Below, piece after piece: positions 43,259 through 52,278 of a stretch of 64,000 nt of DNA. Position 1 is the stretch's first letter. Each line of letters starts with the position of its first letter. Source of the DNA: Actinotalea subterranea (GTDB lineage: Bacteria > Actinomycetota > Actinomycetes > Actinomycetales > Cellulomonadaceae); NCBI RefSeq assembly GCF_008364845.1, contig NZ_VTTP01000003.1:1-64000 (forward strand), read 5' to 3'. The position numbers and the translations under genes are program-made. The notes under the pieces are model-generated. The model searched no databases. It was not told the origin of the DNA and saw only the letters and a program-made list of their open reading frames with translations.

Positions 43259-44746
43259 TCAGCCCAGGGCGTCGTGGCTGAGCACGACCTCGCTGGCCTC
43301 GCCCGCCCACGTCCGGACCTCGAACGTCGCGTCGCGGGCGTCGAAGGACAGCTCGACCCGGTGCTCGCCGGCGACCCAGCGGAGCTCGGCGCGGGTGCCG
43401 TCCGTGCTCCGGCTGAAGGCGCCCCGGAAGGCGGGGTGCTCGTTGCGCAGGCGGATGGCCGCGACCTGCGCGGCGACCACGGGCCGGGCCGTCGCGGTCC
43501 GGACCTCCTGCGCCGTGTAGTGGTGACGGTTCACGTCGCGCCCGACGCCGGTCGCCTCGAGCAGGGCCATGTCGTTGGCCCCGGCGAGCAGCCCCACGTA
43601 GTAGACCTGCGGGATCCCAGGGACGAACAGCTGGACGAGCCGGGCCAGCAGGTAGCGCCGGTCGTCGCGCCCGAGGGCGTCGTAGAACGTGCAGTTCACC
43701 TGGTAGAGGTCGACGTTGGACGCCGCCGCACCCGTCGCGAGCCGGCTCGTGCCGCCGCTGTTGTCGTGGATGCGCTCGACGAGGGCGTCGATGTGCTCCG
43801 GGGCGAGCAGGCCGGGGCCCTCGGCCTCGCTCGCACCCACGTCGATGACCCCGATGCCGTCGTGCGTGTCCAGGACCGTCACCACGTTCGACGGGCGCGC
43901 GTCGAGCCACGCGTCCAGGGGCGCGAGGTCCGCCGCGGTGAGCGCGTGGAGCACCAGGGGCGGCAGCGCGAAGTCGTAGACGAGGTCCACGGTGCGCGCG
44001 ATCTCGACCTGCTGCCGGTAGTGACCGTGGACCTCGACGAGCACCTGTGCGCCGCGGGCGTGCGCGTACTGCGAGATGCGGTCGACGAGCGCGTACGAGG
44101 ACGGCGTCATGAAGCAGTCGGTCCCCGCCTCCTTGCCCGCGTAGCCGACGGCGTCGAGCCGGAGCATCGTGACCCCGGCGGACGTGAGGGCGTCGATCAC
44201 CGAGGCGATGTAGTCCCACGCCGCGGGCTCACGGATGTCGATGTCGACCTGGTCGGCCGTGAACGTGGTCCACACGAGGCGCCGGCGCCCGCCCAGCGTC
44301 ATGGCGGTGAACGGCAGGCCCGGCCGGGGACGGTAGATCCGCGCGAGCTCGTCCTCGGTCGCGCCGTCGGGGAACACCGAGGACATCGTCAGGAACATGC
44401 GGGCGAACGGCGAGGCGTCCCCGTGCGCGCGGACGTCCGCGAACTGGGCCGACTCCGCGGACACGTGGTTGACGATGACGTCGGCCATCACGGCGCGGCC
44501 CTGCGACAGGCCCCGCACGTCGTCCCACGTCCCCAGGCGCGCGTCGACGCTCGTGTGGTCGCGCGGGTCGAACCCGGCGTCGGCACCGTCGTACGGGTCG
44601 TAGAAGGGCAGCAGGTGCACGCCGTCGAACACCCCGGCGAACGGCCCGTCGAGCAGCTCGCCGAGGGCTGCGACGTTCCCGCCCAGACGGTCCGCGTAGG
44701 CGATGAGCTGGGGGCCGGACGCCCCGGGGTCTGACGGGCGGGTCAT
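43259..44746 (-). CDS. Sucrose phosphorylase-like enzyme (GH13 subfamily 18)
   Basis: The ATG at 44746 overlaps the esterase stop in ATGA. The 495-aa protein begins with the family mark PQLIAYADRLGGN and has the catalytic set of sucrose phosphorylase: nucleophile D198 in LRLDAVGYAGK, acid/base E238 in VLVEVHGHY and D296 in VLDTHDGIGV. These sit six residues after the numbers I recall for Bifidobacterium adolescentis. It should convert sucrose or a related glucoside plus phosphate to glucose 1-phosphate and the released sugar, saving ATP. It is the last gene of the second sugar ABC operon and cytoplasmic (no signal). Related specificities (sucrose 6-phosphate, glucosylglycerate) cannot be excluded. 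Confidence 0.88.
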   Translation of the reverse strand: MTRPSDPGASGPQLIAYADRLGGNVAALGELLDGPFAGVFDGVHLLPFYDPYDGADAGFDPRDHTSVDARLGTWDDVRGLSQGRAVMADVIVNHVSAESAQFADVRAHGDASPFARMFLTMSSVFPDGATEDELARIYRPRPGLPFTAMTLGGRRRLVWTTFTADQVDIDIREPAAWDYIASVIDALTSAGVTMLRLDAVGYAGKEAGTDCFMTPSSYALVDRISQYAHARGAQVLVEVHGHYRQQVEIARTVDLVYDFALPPLVLHALTAADLAPLDAWLDARPSNVVTVLDTHDGIGVIDVGASEAEGPGLLAPEHIDALVERIHDNSGGTSRLATGAAASNVDLYQVNCTFYDALGRDDRRYLLARLVQLFVPGIPQVYYVGLLAGANDMALLEATGVGRDVNRHHYTAQEVRTATARPVVAAQVAAIRLRNEHPAFRGAFSRSTDGTRAELRWVAGEHRVELSFDARDATFEVRTWAGEASEVVLSHDALG

Positions 44747-45831
44747 CGCGCATCCTCCATCGACGGGGACCGGTCGGACGGCTCCGAGCCGGTCAGTGCT
44801 GTGCCTGTCCGTGCTGTGCCTGCCAGTGCTGTGCCGGTAGGTGCTGCGCCGGCCACGTCGGCCTGCCTCGACAGGATGCGGCGCAACCATCTCGCGCGAG
44901 CGGCGCGGGCCTCCTGGGAGAGCTCCGCCGTCGGCGCGAGGTTGTCGAACCCGTGGAAGCCACCGGGCCACACGTGCAGCTCGGCGACCCCGCCGCACGC
45001 CCAGAGCCGCGCGGCGTACGAGACGTCCTCGTCGCGGAAGGTCTCTGCCGAGCCTACGTCGATGAACGCCGGCGGGAGGCCGGTCAGGTCGGTCGCCCGC
45101 GCGGGTGCCGCGTAGGGCGGGACGTCCGGGCCGCCCGCGCGACCGCCGAGGTAGGCCGCCCACCCCGTCTCGTTCGCCGTGCGGTCCCACACGCCGAGGC
45201 CGACCATCTGTGTGCCGGACGCGGAGTCGTTGCGGTCGTCCAGCATCGGGCACAGGAGCATCTGGCCCGCGAGGGCCGGCCCGCCCCGGTCGCGCGCGAG
45301 CAGGGCGGCGGCCGCGGCCAGGCCGCCGCCGGCGCTCATCCCTTCCACGACGACGCACCCGGCGTCGAGCCCGAGGTCCTCGGCGTGGCGCGTCAGCCAG
45401 ACGAGCGCGGCGTACGCGTCCTCCACCGCGGCCGGGTACGGGTGCTCGGGCGCGAGGCGGTACTCGACGGAGGCGACCGCGCAGCCCGCCGCCACGGCCA
45501 GCTCGGTCACCGGCACCATGTCCTCGCGGGCGTTCCCGGTGACCATGCCGCCGCCGTGCAGGTGGAGGATCAGCGGCACGGGCCCGGTGGCGTCGGTGGG
45601 GCGCACCAGGACGACGGGGACGTCGGGTGCACCGGCGGGCCCGGGCACCGTCAGGGCACGCAGCGTGAGCCGGCCGCCCAGGGTCAGCACCTCGGCGTCG
45701 GGGTGCTCGGCGCGTGCGCGCAGGGCGGGGATCTCGTCGGGCGACAACGAGGTCACGACGCGCTCGTGCTCGTCGCGCAGGGCGATCGCGAGCTGGGGGT
45801 CGAACGGGGGTGGCGTCGTCATCGCGGTCAT
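44743..45831 (-). CDS. HSL-type alpha/beta hydrolase (esterase)
   Basis: The ATG at 45831 overlaps the permease stop in ATGA. The 362-aa protein has the hormone-sensitive-lipase oxyanion motif HLHGGGMVTG, ASVEYRLAPEHPYPAAVED, nucleophile elbow GMSAGGG, a late FIDVGSAETFRDE aspartate and GGFHGFDNL histidine. It has no signal, so it acts in the cytoplasm. Its place between sugar permease and sucrose phosphorylase suggests that it deacylates imported acyl-sugars. The C terminus of about 30 residues (TGTALAGTARTGTALTGSEP) is encoded by a 15-bp tandem repeat and is probably disordered. Confidence 0.88.
   Translation of the reverse strand: MTAMTTPPPFDPQLAIALRDEHERVVTSLSPDEIPALRARAEHPDAEVLTLGGRLTLRALTVPGPAGAPDVPVVLVRPTDATGPVPLILHLHGGGMVTGNAREDMVPVTELAVAAGCAVASVEYRLAPEHPYPAAVEDAYAALVWLTRHAEDLGLDAGCVVVEGMSAGGGLAAAAALLARDRGGPALAGQMLLCPMLDDRNDSASGTQMVGLGVWDRTANETGWAAYLGGRAGGPDVPPYAAPARATDLTGLPPAFIDVGSAETFRDEDVSYAARLWACGGVAELHVWPGGFHGFDNLAPTAELSQEARAARARWLRRILSRQADVAGAAPTGTALAGTARTGTALTGSEPSDRSPSMEDAR
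44794..44853. repeat. 15-bp tandem repeat, four copies, inside esterase 3' end
   Basis: Units at 44794-44808, 44809-44823, 44824-44838 and 44839-44853 vary around CAGTGCTGTGCCTGT. As the unit is a multiple of three, copy-number change would lengthen or shorten the Thr/Gly/Ala tail without breaking the frame. Confidence 0.8.
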
Positions 45832-46652
45832 CCCTTGAGCGAGCCCTGGAGCAGCGCGGACACGAAGCGGCGCTGGAAGACCAGGAAGATGATCAGTGTC
45901 GGCGTGAGGATCAGCAGCGAGCCGGCGCAGAGCAGCGGGATGTCCGTGCCCCACTGGCCCTGGAACGCGCCCAGGGCGCCCGCCATGGTCCGCTGCGTCG
46001 GGTCGTCGACGAGCACGACGGCGAGCAGGAACTGGTTCCACGTCCACAGGAAGAGCAGGATCGCCAGGGACGAGAGCGCCGGCATGGACAGCGGGACGTG
46101 GATGCGCCAGAACATCTGCCAGGTGCTCGCGCCGTCGATGCGCGCGGCCTCGGAGATGTCCTCGGGCATGTTGATGAAGTGGGCGCGCATCCAGAACACC
46201 GCGAACGGCATGTACAGGCCGATGAGCGGCAGGACGATCGCCCACCGGGTGTTCAGGAGACCGAGGTCACGCATCTGGTAGTAGAGCGGGATGATGATGC
46301 CCTCGAAGGGCAGCGTGAGCCCGAGCAGGAACCCGATGAAGATGAACCGGCCGCCCGGGGGCCGCAGGTGGCCGAGCGCGAAGCCCGCCAGCGTCGCGAC
46401 GAGCAGCGACACGGGCACCACACCGATCTCGATGAGCACGCTCGAGACGAGCAGGCTGCCCATGTCCGCGGCCTGGAACGCCGTGAGGAAGTTCGACCAG
46501 TGGGGCGTCTCGGGCCAGGACAGCCCGGCCGGGTAGGTGCCGGGCGCGTGCAGGGCCGTGACGAACAGGCTGACGAACGGCATGACCGTGACCAGCATGA
46601 GGAGGACGAGGAGGGTCTGGCCGAGCCACCTCTCCCGGCGCGAGACGATCAC
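45828..46652 (-). CDS. Carbohydrate ABC transporter permease (MalG type, second cluster)
   Basis: The 274-aa protein has six transmembrane segments, the EAA loop AHFINMPEDISEAARIDGAS and the typical MalG end RRFVSALLQGSLKG. The start overlaps the MalF-type gene stop by 4 bases. With that partner it forms the channel of a CUT1-type importer whose ATPase is encoded elsewhere. The operon goes on to an esterase and a sucrose phosphorylase, so the substrate may be an acylated glucoside. Confidence 0.92.
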   Translation of the reverse strand: MIVSRRERWLGQTLLVLLMLVTVMPFVSLFVTALHAPGTYPAGLSWPETPHWSNFLTAFQAADMGSLLVSSVLIEIGVVPVSLLVATLAGFALGHLRPPGGRFIFIGFLLGLTLPFEGIIIPLYYQMRDLGLLNTRWAIVLPLIGLYMPFAVFWMRAHFINMPEDISEAARIDGASTWQMFWRIHVPLSMPALSSLAILLFLWTWNQFLLAVVLVDDPTQRTMAGALGAFQGQWGTDIPLLCAGSLLILTPTLIIFLVFQRRFVSALLQGSLKG

Positions 46653-47611
46653 GAGTCACCTTCCCGGTTGATCCACTGCAGGGGCAGGACGACGGCGAGC
46701 ACGAGCACCATGAGCGCCACCGCGAGCGCCGAGGCCTGCCCGACCTCGCGCTGGAAGAACGCGAGGTAGTAGATCTCCAGGCCGGGGACGAGCGTGCTGT
46801 TGCCGGGCCCGCCCTGGGTGGCGATGTAGACGATGTCGAAGCTGGCGAGCGCGGCGATCACGGTCACGGTCACGCAGACCACGACCTCCTGCCGCAGGCT
46901 CGGCAGGGTGATGGAGAAGAACTCCCGGAACGGGCCCGCGCCGTCGATGCGGGCGGCCTCGTACAGCGCGGGGTCGATCTTGGTCATGCCGGCGAGCAGC
47001 AGCAGCATGCAGAGCCCGAAGAGCACCCAGGCACCGATGACGCCGACGGCGGGCAGCGCCGTGTCGAAGTCGCCGAGCCACGCGCGCGCCACGCCGTCGA
47101 GGCCGATCAGCCGCAGCACCTGGTTGACGAGCCCGTTGGTGGCGAGCTGCCAGCTCCACATGATGCCCGCGGCGACCAGGGGGATGATCTGCGGGAGGAA
47201 GAGCACGGTCCGCGCGACCACCGCGAGGCGGCTCGTGGCGAAGCCGCGGATCGTGTTCGCCGTGAACAGGCCCAGGGCGACGGGCACGAAGCTGAAGAAG
47301 ATGATCAGCTCGAACGCGTTGAGGATGGACCCGGAGAGCTCGGGGTTGCGCAGCAGCGCCGCGTAGTTGTCCGCCCCGACCCAGGTGGCCGGCGTCACGC
47401 CGTCCCAGTCGTAGAACGAGTACTGGATCGTCAGGAATATCGGTCGCACCACGAAGAGGACGTAGGCCAGTGCTGCGGGCACCACGAGGGTCAGCGCCAG
47501 GCCCCCTCGGCGCAGGCGCCGCGCCTTGAGGGCGCGGCGCCTGCTGTCCGAGGTGAACCGGTCGACTGCCTCGCGGCGACCCGGGACGTCCGTGGTCTGC
47601 CGCTGTGCCAT
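46649..47611 (-). CDS. Carbohydrate ABC transporter permease (MalF type, second cluster)
   Basis: The 320-aa membrane subunit has a basic N-terminal tail (RRRALKARRLRRGG) and six hydrophobic segments. Its EAA loop reads AGMTKIDPALYEAARIDGAG. It starts 6 bases after the solute-binding protein gene and overlaps the MalG-type gene by 4 bases, so the whole set is one transcript. Function is import of the captured sugar across the cytoplasmic membrane. Confidence 0.92.
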   Translation of the reverse strand: MAQRQTTDVPGRREAVDRFTSDSRRRALKARRLRRGGLALTLVVPAALAYVLFVVRPIFLTIQYSFYDWDGVTPATWVGADNYAALLRNPELSGSILNAFELIIFFSFVPVALGLFTANTIRGFATSRLAVVARTVLFLPQIIPLVAAGIMWSWQLATNGLVNQVLRLIGLDGVARAWLGDFDTALPAVGVIGAWVLFGLCMLLLLAGMTKIDPALYEAARIDGAGPFREFFSITLPSLRQEVVVCVTVTVIAALASFDIVYIATQGGPGNSTLVPGLEIYYLAFFQREVGQASALAVALMVLVLAVVLPLQWINREGDS

Positions 47612-47617
47612 CGTCCG

Positions 47618-48994
47618 CTAGCCGCCGATCTCGGCGTCGTAGTCGGCCTGGACCGACGACAGCAGCCCGGCCGGGTCCTGCTCCCCCGCGAAGAGCTTCT
47701 GCAGGTTGGGGGTCCAGCTCTTGGCGTAGATGGAGCCGGTCGCGTTGGCGATGAAGTCCATCGCGCCGTCCTGCTCGCCGATGAGCGCGCCGGCCTCGAG
47801 CGTCTGGGCCGTCACCGTGTCCGCGTCGACCTCGGGCATGAAGGCGTCGGCCGGGCCCATGGGGTGCGAGCCGCCGATCTCGACGGCGATGGTGCGCGCC
47901 TCCTCGTTGGTCGCGACCCAGTCGAGGAAGAACGCCGCGCAGTCCGGGTTCTCGGCGTACGCGGAGATGCCGAACGTCAGCGGCGCCGACATCGCGCCGA
48001 CGGCGCCACCCTCCTCGACCGGCGGGACGAGGAAGAACCCGACGTTGCCGGGCATCTGGGTGTCGAGGTTCCCCGACTCCCAGTCACCGTTGAAGATGAA
48101 GACGCTCTCGCCGCCGATGAACCGGCTCATCATGGTCGAGTAGTCCATCGAGTTGACGTCCTCGGCGAAGTACCCGGCGTCGACCCACGACGCGAGGTGC
48201 TCGGCGGCCTCGAGGTTCGCCGGCGTGTCGATCGTCGAGTCCGGCTGCTGGTAGATCCAGCTGTTGATCTCCGCCGGGTCGCCGTAGGAGGCCATGAGGC
48301 CCTGCAGCGGGAAGGCGAAGCCTCCGGTGGCGCCGCCGTTGAACTGGGCGATCGGGGTGAGGCCCGCGTCCTTGGCGGCCTGGAGGTAGGAGTCGAGCTC
48401 GGCGAGCGTGGCCGGGGGCGTCGTCATCCCGATCTGCGCGGCGAGGTCCTTGTTGTAGAACACGCCGGTCATCGAGAAGTTGAGGCCCATGGCGTAGAGG
48501 GGCCCGTCGCCGCGGCGGCCCTCGTCGTCGACCCGCATCTGCTCGAGCTGGGATGCGGGCCAGGCGTCCCACCCGAACGACTCGGCGTACGGGTCGAGGT
48601 TCAGCAGGAGGCCGTCCTCAGCGAGCTCGGACACCTGCGGGAGCCGCATGAGGTCCGGCGGGTCGTCCGCGAGCACGCGGGGGGCGTTCTGGGTGAGGAC
48701 CGCGAACTGGTCCTCACGGATGTCGAACGTGACGTTCGGGTACTGCGCCGTGAACTCCTCGGTGAGGTCCGTGGCGAGCGGGAAGCCCGTCTCGAAGTAC
48801 CCCTTGAGGGTGACGGGCTCCGTGCCGCAGGTCGGTGCGCCGTCGGCGTTCGTCGCGGCCGACGACGGCGCCGTCTCGTCCGCGTCGGGGGCGGTGCCGC
48901 CGGGGCTGCTGCAGGCAGTCATCACGGTCAGGGCACCCACGAGCAGCGTCGCGGTGACGGCTGCGCGCTGAGCTGATCCACCAGGTCGAGACAC
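47618..48994 (-). CDS. Extracellular sugar-binding lipoprotein (second cluster)
   Basis: The 458-aa protein has a signal peptide with lipobox MTAC (VGALTVMTACSSPGG) and the family 1 solute-binding layout: TLKGYFETGFPLATDLTEEF in lobe 1, VFYNKDLAAQIGMTTPPATL near the hinge and FFLDWVATNEEARTIAVEIG late in lobe 2. It is the first gene of the operon, preceded by a TTGACA promoter and a LacI-type operator at 49051-49104, and divergent from a LacI regulator. Confidence 0.92.
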   Translation of the reverse strand: MSRPGGSAQRAAVTATLLVGALTVMTACSSPGGTAPDADETAPSSAATNADGAPTCGTEPVTLKGYFETGFPLATDLTEEFTAQYPNVTFDIREDQFAVLTQNAPRVLADDPPDLMRLPQVSELAEDGLLLNLDPYAESFGWDAWPASQLEQMRVDDEGRRGDGPLYAMGLNFSMTGVFYNKDLAAQIGMTTPPATLAELDSYLQAAKDAGLTPIAQFNGGATGGFAFPLQGLMASYGDPAEINSWIYQQPDSTIDTPANLEAAEHLASWVDAGYFAEDVNSMDYSTMMSRFIGGESVFIFNGDWESGNLDTQMPGNVGFFLVPPVEEGGAVGAMSAPLTFGISAYAENPDCAAFFLDWVATNEEARTIAVEIGGSHPMGPADAFMPEVDADTVTAQTLEAGALIGEQDGAMDFIANATGSIYAKSWTPNLQKLFAGEQDPAGLLSSVQADYDAEIGG

Positions 48995-49050
48995 CAGTGT
49001 CTCCCTTTCGTCGAGCGAATCGAACTCGCCGGGCCGGGGTGCCCGACGGG

Positions 49051-49104
49051 GTGCTAAATCGGGTTAGCACTGCTAGTTTCGCCACGACGCCGAGACGATG
49101 TCAA
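49051..49104 (-). promoter_or_regulatory. Promoter and LacI-type operator of the second sugar operon
   Basis: On the minus strand TTGACA (49104-49099) is followed after 18 bp by GAAACT (49080-49075). Just downstream is GTGCTAA-N6-TTAGCAC (arms 49051-49057 and 49064-49070), a perfect dyad covering the expected transcription start. A further half-site TGCTAG is at 49071-49076. Repressor binding here would block initiation. Confidence 0.78.
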
Positions 49105-49244
49105 GGAGCGTCGGGTCACGATGGGGTCTCGATGGTGAGGGTTGCCCCGTCCCTCCGGCGCGCCCCGGCCCGTGTCCCGCCGAGGGTCCGTGCGCCTGCG
49201 TCGGCGCGCACCGGCACTACGATTCGCGCAACGAGAGGGCGGGT

Positions 49245-50381
49245 GTGAGCAGACGACGGGTGACGCTCGCGGACGTGGCGCAGGCGTCCGGGGTCTCGTC
49301 GACGACGGCCTCCCTGGTGCTCTCCGGCCGCGGCGCCGAGCTGCGCATCTCCGAGGGCGTCCAGCAGCGGGTCCGCGAGACGTCGGAGGCCCTCGGGTAC
49401 CGGCCGAACATCGTGTCCATCGGGCTGCGCAAGGGGTCGAGCCGCACCCTCGGCTTCGTCTCCGACACCGTCGCGACCTCACAGCTCGCCGGTGACATGA
49501 TCAAGGGTGCGCTCGCGGCCGCCCGTGAGCACGGCTTCATGCTGTTCATCGGTGAGACCGAGGGCGACACCAAGGTCGAGCGCAAGCTCCTCGACGCGAT
49601 GCTCGACCGCCAGGTCGACGGCATCATCCTCGCCTCGATGTTCACCCGGCGCCGCCGCCTGCCCTCAGGGCTGGACCACGTCCCCGCGGTGCTCCTCAAC
49701 GCGCTCCCGCAGGGCTCCCACGTGACGATCCCCACCGTGGTGCCCGACGAGCACGCCGCGGGTCGCGAGGCCGCGCGCCTCCTCCTGGACCACGGCCACC
49801 GCACCATCCACCTGATCGGCGCCGGCCCCGGGCCCGACGACGTCACCCCGGGCACCGTCGCCGGCCGCGAGCGGCTCGCCGGGATCCTCGAGGTCCTGCA
49901 CGAGGCCGGGCTCGAGCCCGCGAGCGCGCACGTCTGCGCCGACTGGCTGCCCTCCTACGGGTTCGACGCGGCGCGCGACATCATCGCCGCGGGCGGTGCG
50001 GCTGGTGCGGGGGGCGCCGCAGGCGGTGCCGGCACGGCGATCATCTCCTTCAACGACCGCCTCGCGTTCGGCGCGTACCAGGCGCTCCACGAGGCCGGGC
50101 TGACGGTGCCCGACGACATGTCGATCGTCTCGTTCGACGACCACCCCCTGGCCGACTGGCTACGCCCCGGGCTCACGACGTTCGCCATCCCGCACCACGA
50201 CCTCGGCCGGCGGGCCGTCGAGCTCCTGCTCGAGGGGATCGCCGCACCCGCCGGGGCCGCCGACCAGGCCCCGGCGGCCGTGCACCGGCTGCCGATGCCC
50301 CTGCGCGAGCGCGACTCGGTCCGGACCGTGCGAGCGACCGCCGACGGCGTGGGGACGGCCGCGGGCGTACCGGCCGGGTAG
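49245..50381 (+). CDS. LacI-family transcriptional regulator (second sugar cluster)
   Basis: The GTG at 49245 is chosen as it puts the headpiece RRRVTLADVAQASGVSSTTA at the N terminus; a longer in-frame reading adds about 49 non-conserved residues. The 378-aa protein has the hinge ALGYRPNIVSIGLRKGSS, core SFNDRLAFGAYQAL and DDMSIVSFDDHPLADWLRPG, and the dimer end LGRRAVELLLEGI. A glycine/alanine insertion (GGAAGAGGAAGGAG) lies in the core. It should repress the divergent ABC/esterase/sucrose phosphorylase operon through the GTGCTAA-N6-TTAGCAC site. Confidence 0.9.
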   Translation: MSRRRVTLADVAQASGVSSTTASLVLSGRGAELRISEGVQQRVRETSEALGYRPNIVSIGLRKGSSRTLGFVSDTVATSQLAGDMIKGALAAAREHGFMLFIGETEGDTKVERKLLDAMLDRQVDGIILASMFTRRRRLPSGLDHVPAVLLNALPQGSHVTIPTVVPDEHAAGREAARLLLDHGHRTIHLIGAGPGPDDVTPGTVAGRERLAGILEVLHEAGLEPASAHVCADWLPSYGFDAARDIIAAGGAAGAGGAAGGAGTAIISFNDRLAFGAYQALHEAGLTVPDDMSIVSFDDHPLADWLRPGLTTFAIPHHDLGRRAVELLLEGIAAPAGAADQAPAAVHRLPMPLRERDSVRTVRATADGVGTAAGVPAG

Positions 50382-50387
50382 ACGTCA

Positions 50388-50404
50388 CGGCGCTGCGAGC
50401 GCCG
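50388..50404. terminator. Small hairpin between convergent genes
   Basis: CGGCGCT (50388-50394) pairs with AGCGCCG (50398-50404) around GCG. It lies between the LacI gene and the convergent GH114-like gene and could end both transcripts, though no T-run is present. Confidence 0.35.
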
Positions 50405-50438
50405 GCGTCGTCGCGGCGCCCTGCGGCCCGCGGGTACC

Positions 50439-51398
50439 TCAGGGGCACTGCTCCCGGTGACCGCCCGCGTCGGCGGGCTGGAGCATGCGGTCGCGCAGGA
50501 TCGTCAGGGGCGCCCGGTCCGGCAGCGCGCACACCTCGTCGAACGGCACCGGGAGGGCGTCGTCGTACTCGATCTGGAGCACGTGCTCGCCGTACGCCGC
50601 CGTGTACACGCCGCACTCGTCGTACACGGCGCACTCCTCCGTGACGGCGAAGTCGAAGCCGAGGTCCCGGCCGGCGCCCGCGAGCTCCGCGGCGTTCTTC
50701 TGGCCGATGGCGAGGCCGTGCTCATGGGCGACCTCGACGTAGGCGCGGGCGAGCGCGAGGGCACCGTCCTCGTCGACGAGCCCGGTCTCGGCATCGGTGA
50801 AGCGCGTCCACGTGTCGAGGTTGTCGATCTCGACAGCCTGGAAACCGTCCTGCGCGCAGCCCGCGATCACGGGTCCCAGGACGGCGAGGATCCCGTCGCG
50901 CTGCGCTTGAGTGGACGGGTCGAGGACGAGCTCGTCCGGCCAGTCGGGGTCGACGACCAGCTCGCCCGACGCGTCGTGCAGCAGCAGGTCCTCGCGCTCG
51001 CTGCGCCACTGCGCCGTGTCGCCGGGCTGCGTCTGGAACCCGTTGACGTAGCAGATCGAGTAGGCGCCGGGCGCGGGCGACTCGGTCGCGTCACGCGCGA
51101 CGACGTCGAGCCCGTCGACGTCGTACGCCCCTCCGAGCTGGTAGTCGAACGTGCCGCTCGTCGGCGGCAGCACGACGCCCGGACCGCCGCCCGAGCCCGT
51201 GTCGGCGGAGTCGGCGGCGGCCGTCGACGTGCCCGCCTGCGCGACGCCCCCGGCGGTCGACGCGGTGCCCGACGGCTGCGTCGCCTGGCATCCCGCGAGC
51301 AGGCCGAGCGCGAGCACCGCGGCCGCCGTCCGACGTCGGCCGCCTCGGCCGGGGCCGTGCCTCGCGCTCCTCATGACGACATCATCGCGTGCTCGCAT
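50439..51398 (-). CDS. GH114-like lipoprotein (endo-alpha-1,4-polygalactosaminidase family)
   Basis: The protein (319 aa from 51398; 311 aa from the alternative ATG at 51374; neither has a good ribosome site) has a signal peptide with lipobox LLAGC and a Ser/Thr/Gly linker. The TIM-barrel-like domain from about residue 85 has the GH114 features: FDYQLGGAYD, SICYVNGF, AVEIDNLDTW, LAIGQKNAAEL and DFAVTEECAVYDEC. The acidic residues in EIDN and TEEC are likely catalytic. It would act outside the cell on galactosamine-containing polymers. It is convergent with the LacI gene and not part of the sugar operon. Confidence 0.83.
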   Translation of the reverse strand: MRARDDVVMRSARHGPGRGGRRRTAAAVLALGLLAGCQATQPSGTASTAGGVAQAGTSTAAADSADTGSGGGPGVVLPPTSGTFDYQLGGAYDVDGLDVVARDATESPAPGAYSICYVNGFQTQPGDTAQWRSEREDLLLHDASGELVVDPDWPDELVLDPSTQAQRDGILAVLGPVIAGCAQDGFQAVEIDNLDTWTRFTDAETGLVDEDGALALARAYVEVAHEHGLAIGQKNAAELAGAGRDLGFDFAVTEECAVYDECGVYTAAYGEHVLQIEYDDALPVPFDEVCALPDRAPLTILRDRMLQPADAGGHREQCP

Positions 51399-51438
51399 CG
51401 CCGCGCGCCGGGGGACTCGGTGGCCGCGCGGCCGGGCG

Positions 51439-51462
51439 GCGCTCGCCCGCGCCGGCGAGCGC
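51439..51462. repeat. GC-rich inverted repeat in divergent gap
   Basis: GCGCTCGCC (51439-51447) and GGCGAGCGC (51454-51462) flank a 6-base loop, within a wider stretch of alternating GCGC/CGCC. It sits between the GH114-like and YCII genes. Function is unknown. Confidence 0.5.
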
Positions 51463-51576
51463 TCGCCCGCGCGGGCGGCCCGTGGCAGATTGGCGCCGCG
51501 ACGGGTGTCCTCGCGGCGCGACGTCGTGCGTCGTGGGGGTGAGCCGGCAGGTGGCCGGCACGACGAAGGAGCGACG

Positions 51577-52278
51577 ATGACCTACCTGATGATCGTCCGG
51601 GTCCCCGAGGACGCCGCGCCGAGCCCCGAGGAGTCGAGCCCCGAGGCGTGGGTCGAGGACGTCACGCGCCGCGGCATCCACCTCGCCGGTCACCGGCTGC
51701 GGCCCCCGTCGGACGCGACGTGCATGCGCGTGCGGGACGGCGAGGCGCTCGTCACCCACGGGCCGTTCGTCGAGGTCGCCGAGCAGATCGCCGGGTTCGA
51801 CCTGCTGCGGGTCGCGGACCTCGCGGAGGCGATCGACGTGGCAGCCGCGCACCCGGTGGCCAGGTTCGGCGCGCTCGAGCTGCGTGAGCTCGCCCCGCAC
51901 GAGGACGACCCGGCGGGCGGCGCGAACGCCGTGCTCGACGGCGACGCGACCTACCTGCTGCTGATGGGCCGTGAGCCGGGCAGCCCCGCACCGGCCGTCG
52001 AGGACACGGGCTCACCCGTCGCCTGGATCGAGGAGATGGCCACGCGCGACCTCGACCGCGGCGGCTCACCGCTCGCCCCGCCCGACGGCGCGGTGACGGT
52101 GCGTGTGCGCGACGACCAGGTGCTGCTCACCCACGGCCCGTTCGCCGAGCTCGCGGAGCAGGTCGACGGGTACAACCTCATCGACGCCGCAGACCTCGAC
52201 GTGGCGCTCGAGGTCGCCGCCGCGCACCCCGCCGCGCGGCACGGCGTGATCGAGGTCCGTCCCCTGTGGCCCTTCTGA
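51577..52278 (+). CDS. Tandem YCII-domain protein (DGPF family)
   Basis: The ATG at 51577 has AAGGAG upstream. The 233-aa protein is an internal duplication: each half carries the YCII/DGPF pattern, with RVRDGEALVTHGPFVEVAEQ then GFDLL in the first and RVRDDQVLLTHGPFAELAEQ then GYNLI in the second. Such proteins are ferredoxin-like and are almost always paired with an ECF42-type sigma factor, which follows here with a 13-base overlap. A peroxide- or metabolite-related enzyme role is suggested in the literature but not settled. Confidence 0.9.
   Translation: MTYLMIVRVPEDAAPSPEESSPEAWVEDVTRRGIHLAGHRLRPPSDATCMRVRDGEALVTHGPFVEVAEQIAGFDLLRVADLAEAIDVAAAHPVARFGALELRELAPHEDDPAGGANAVLDGDATYLLLMGREPGSPAPAVEDTGSPVAWIEEMATRDLDRGGSPLAPPDGAVTVRVRDDQVLLTHGPFAELAEQVDGYNLIDAADLDVALEVAAAHPAARHGVIEVRPLWPF

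Noticed and set aside
51577-52278. Start at the much earlier in-frame position near 51151
   Set aside because: The extension overlaps the divergent lipoprotein signal peptide on the other strand and lacks a ribosome site; AAGGAG precedes 51577.
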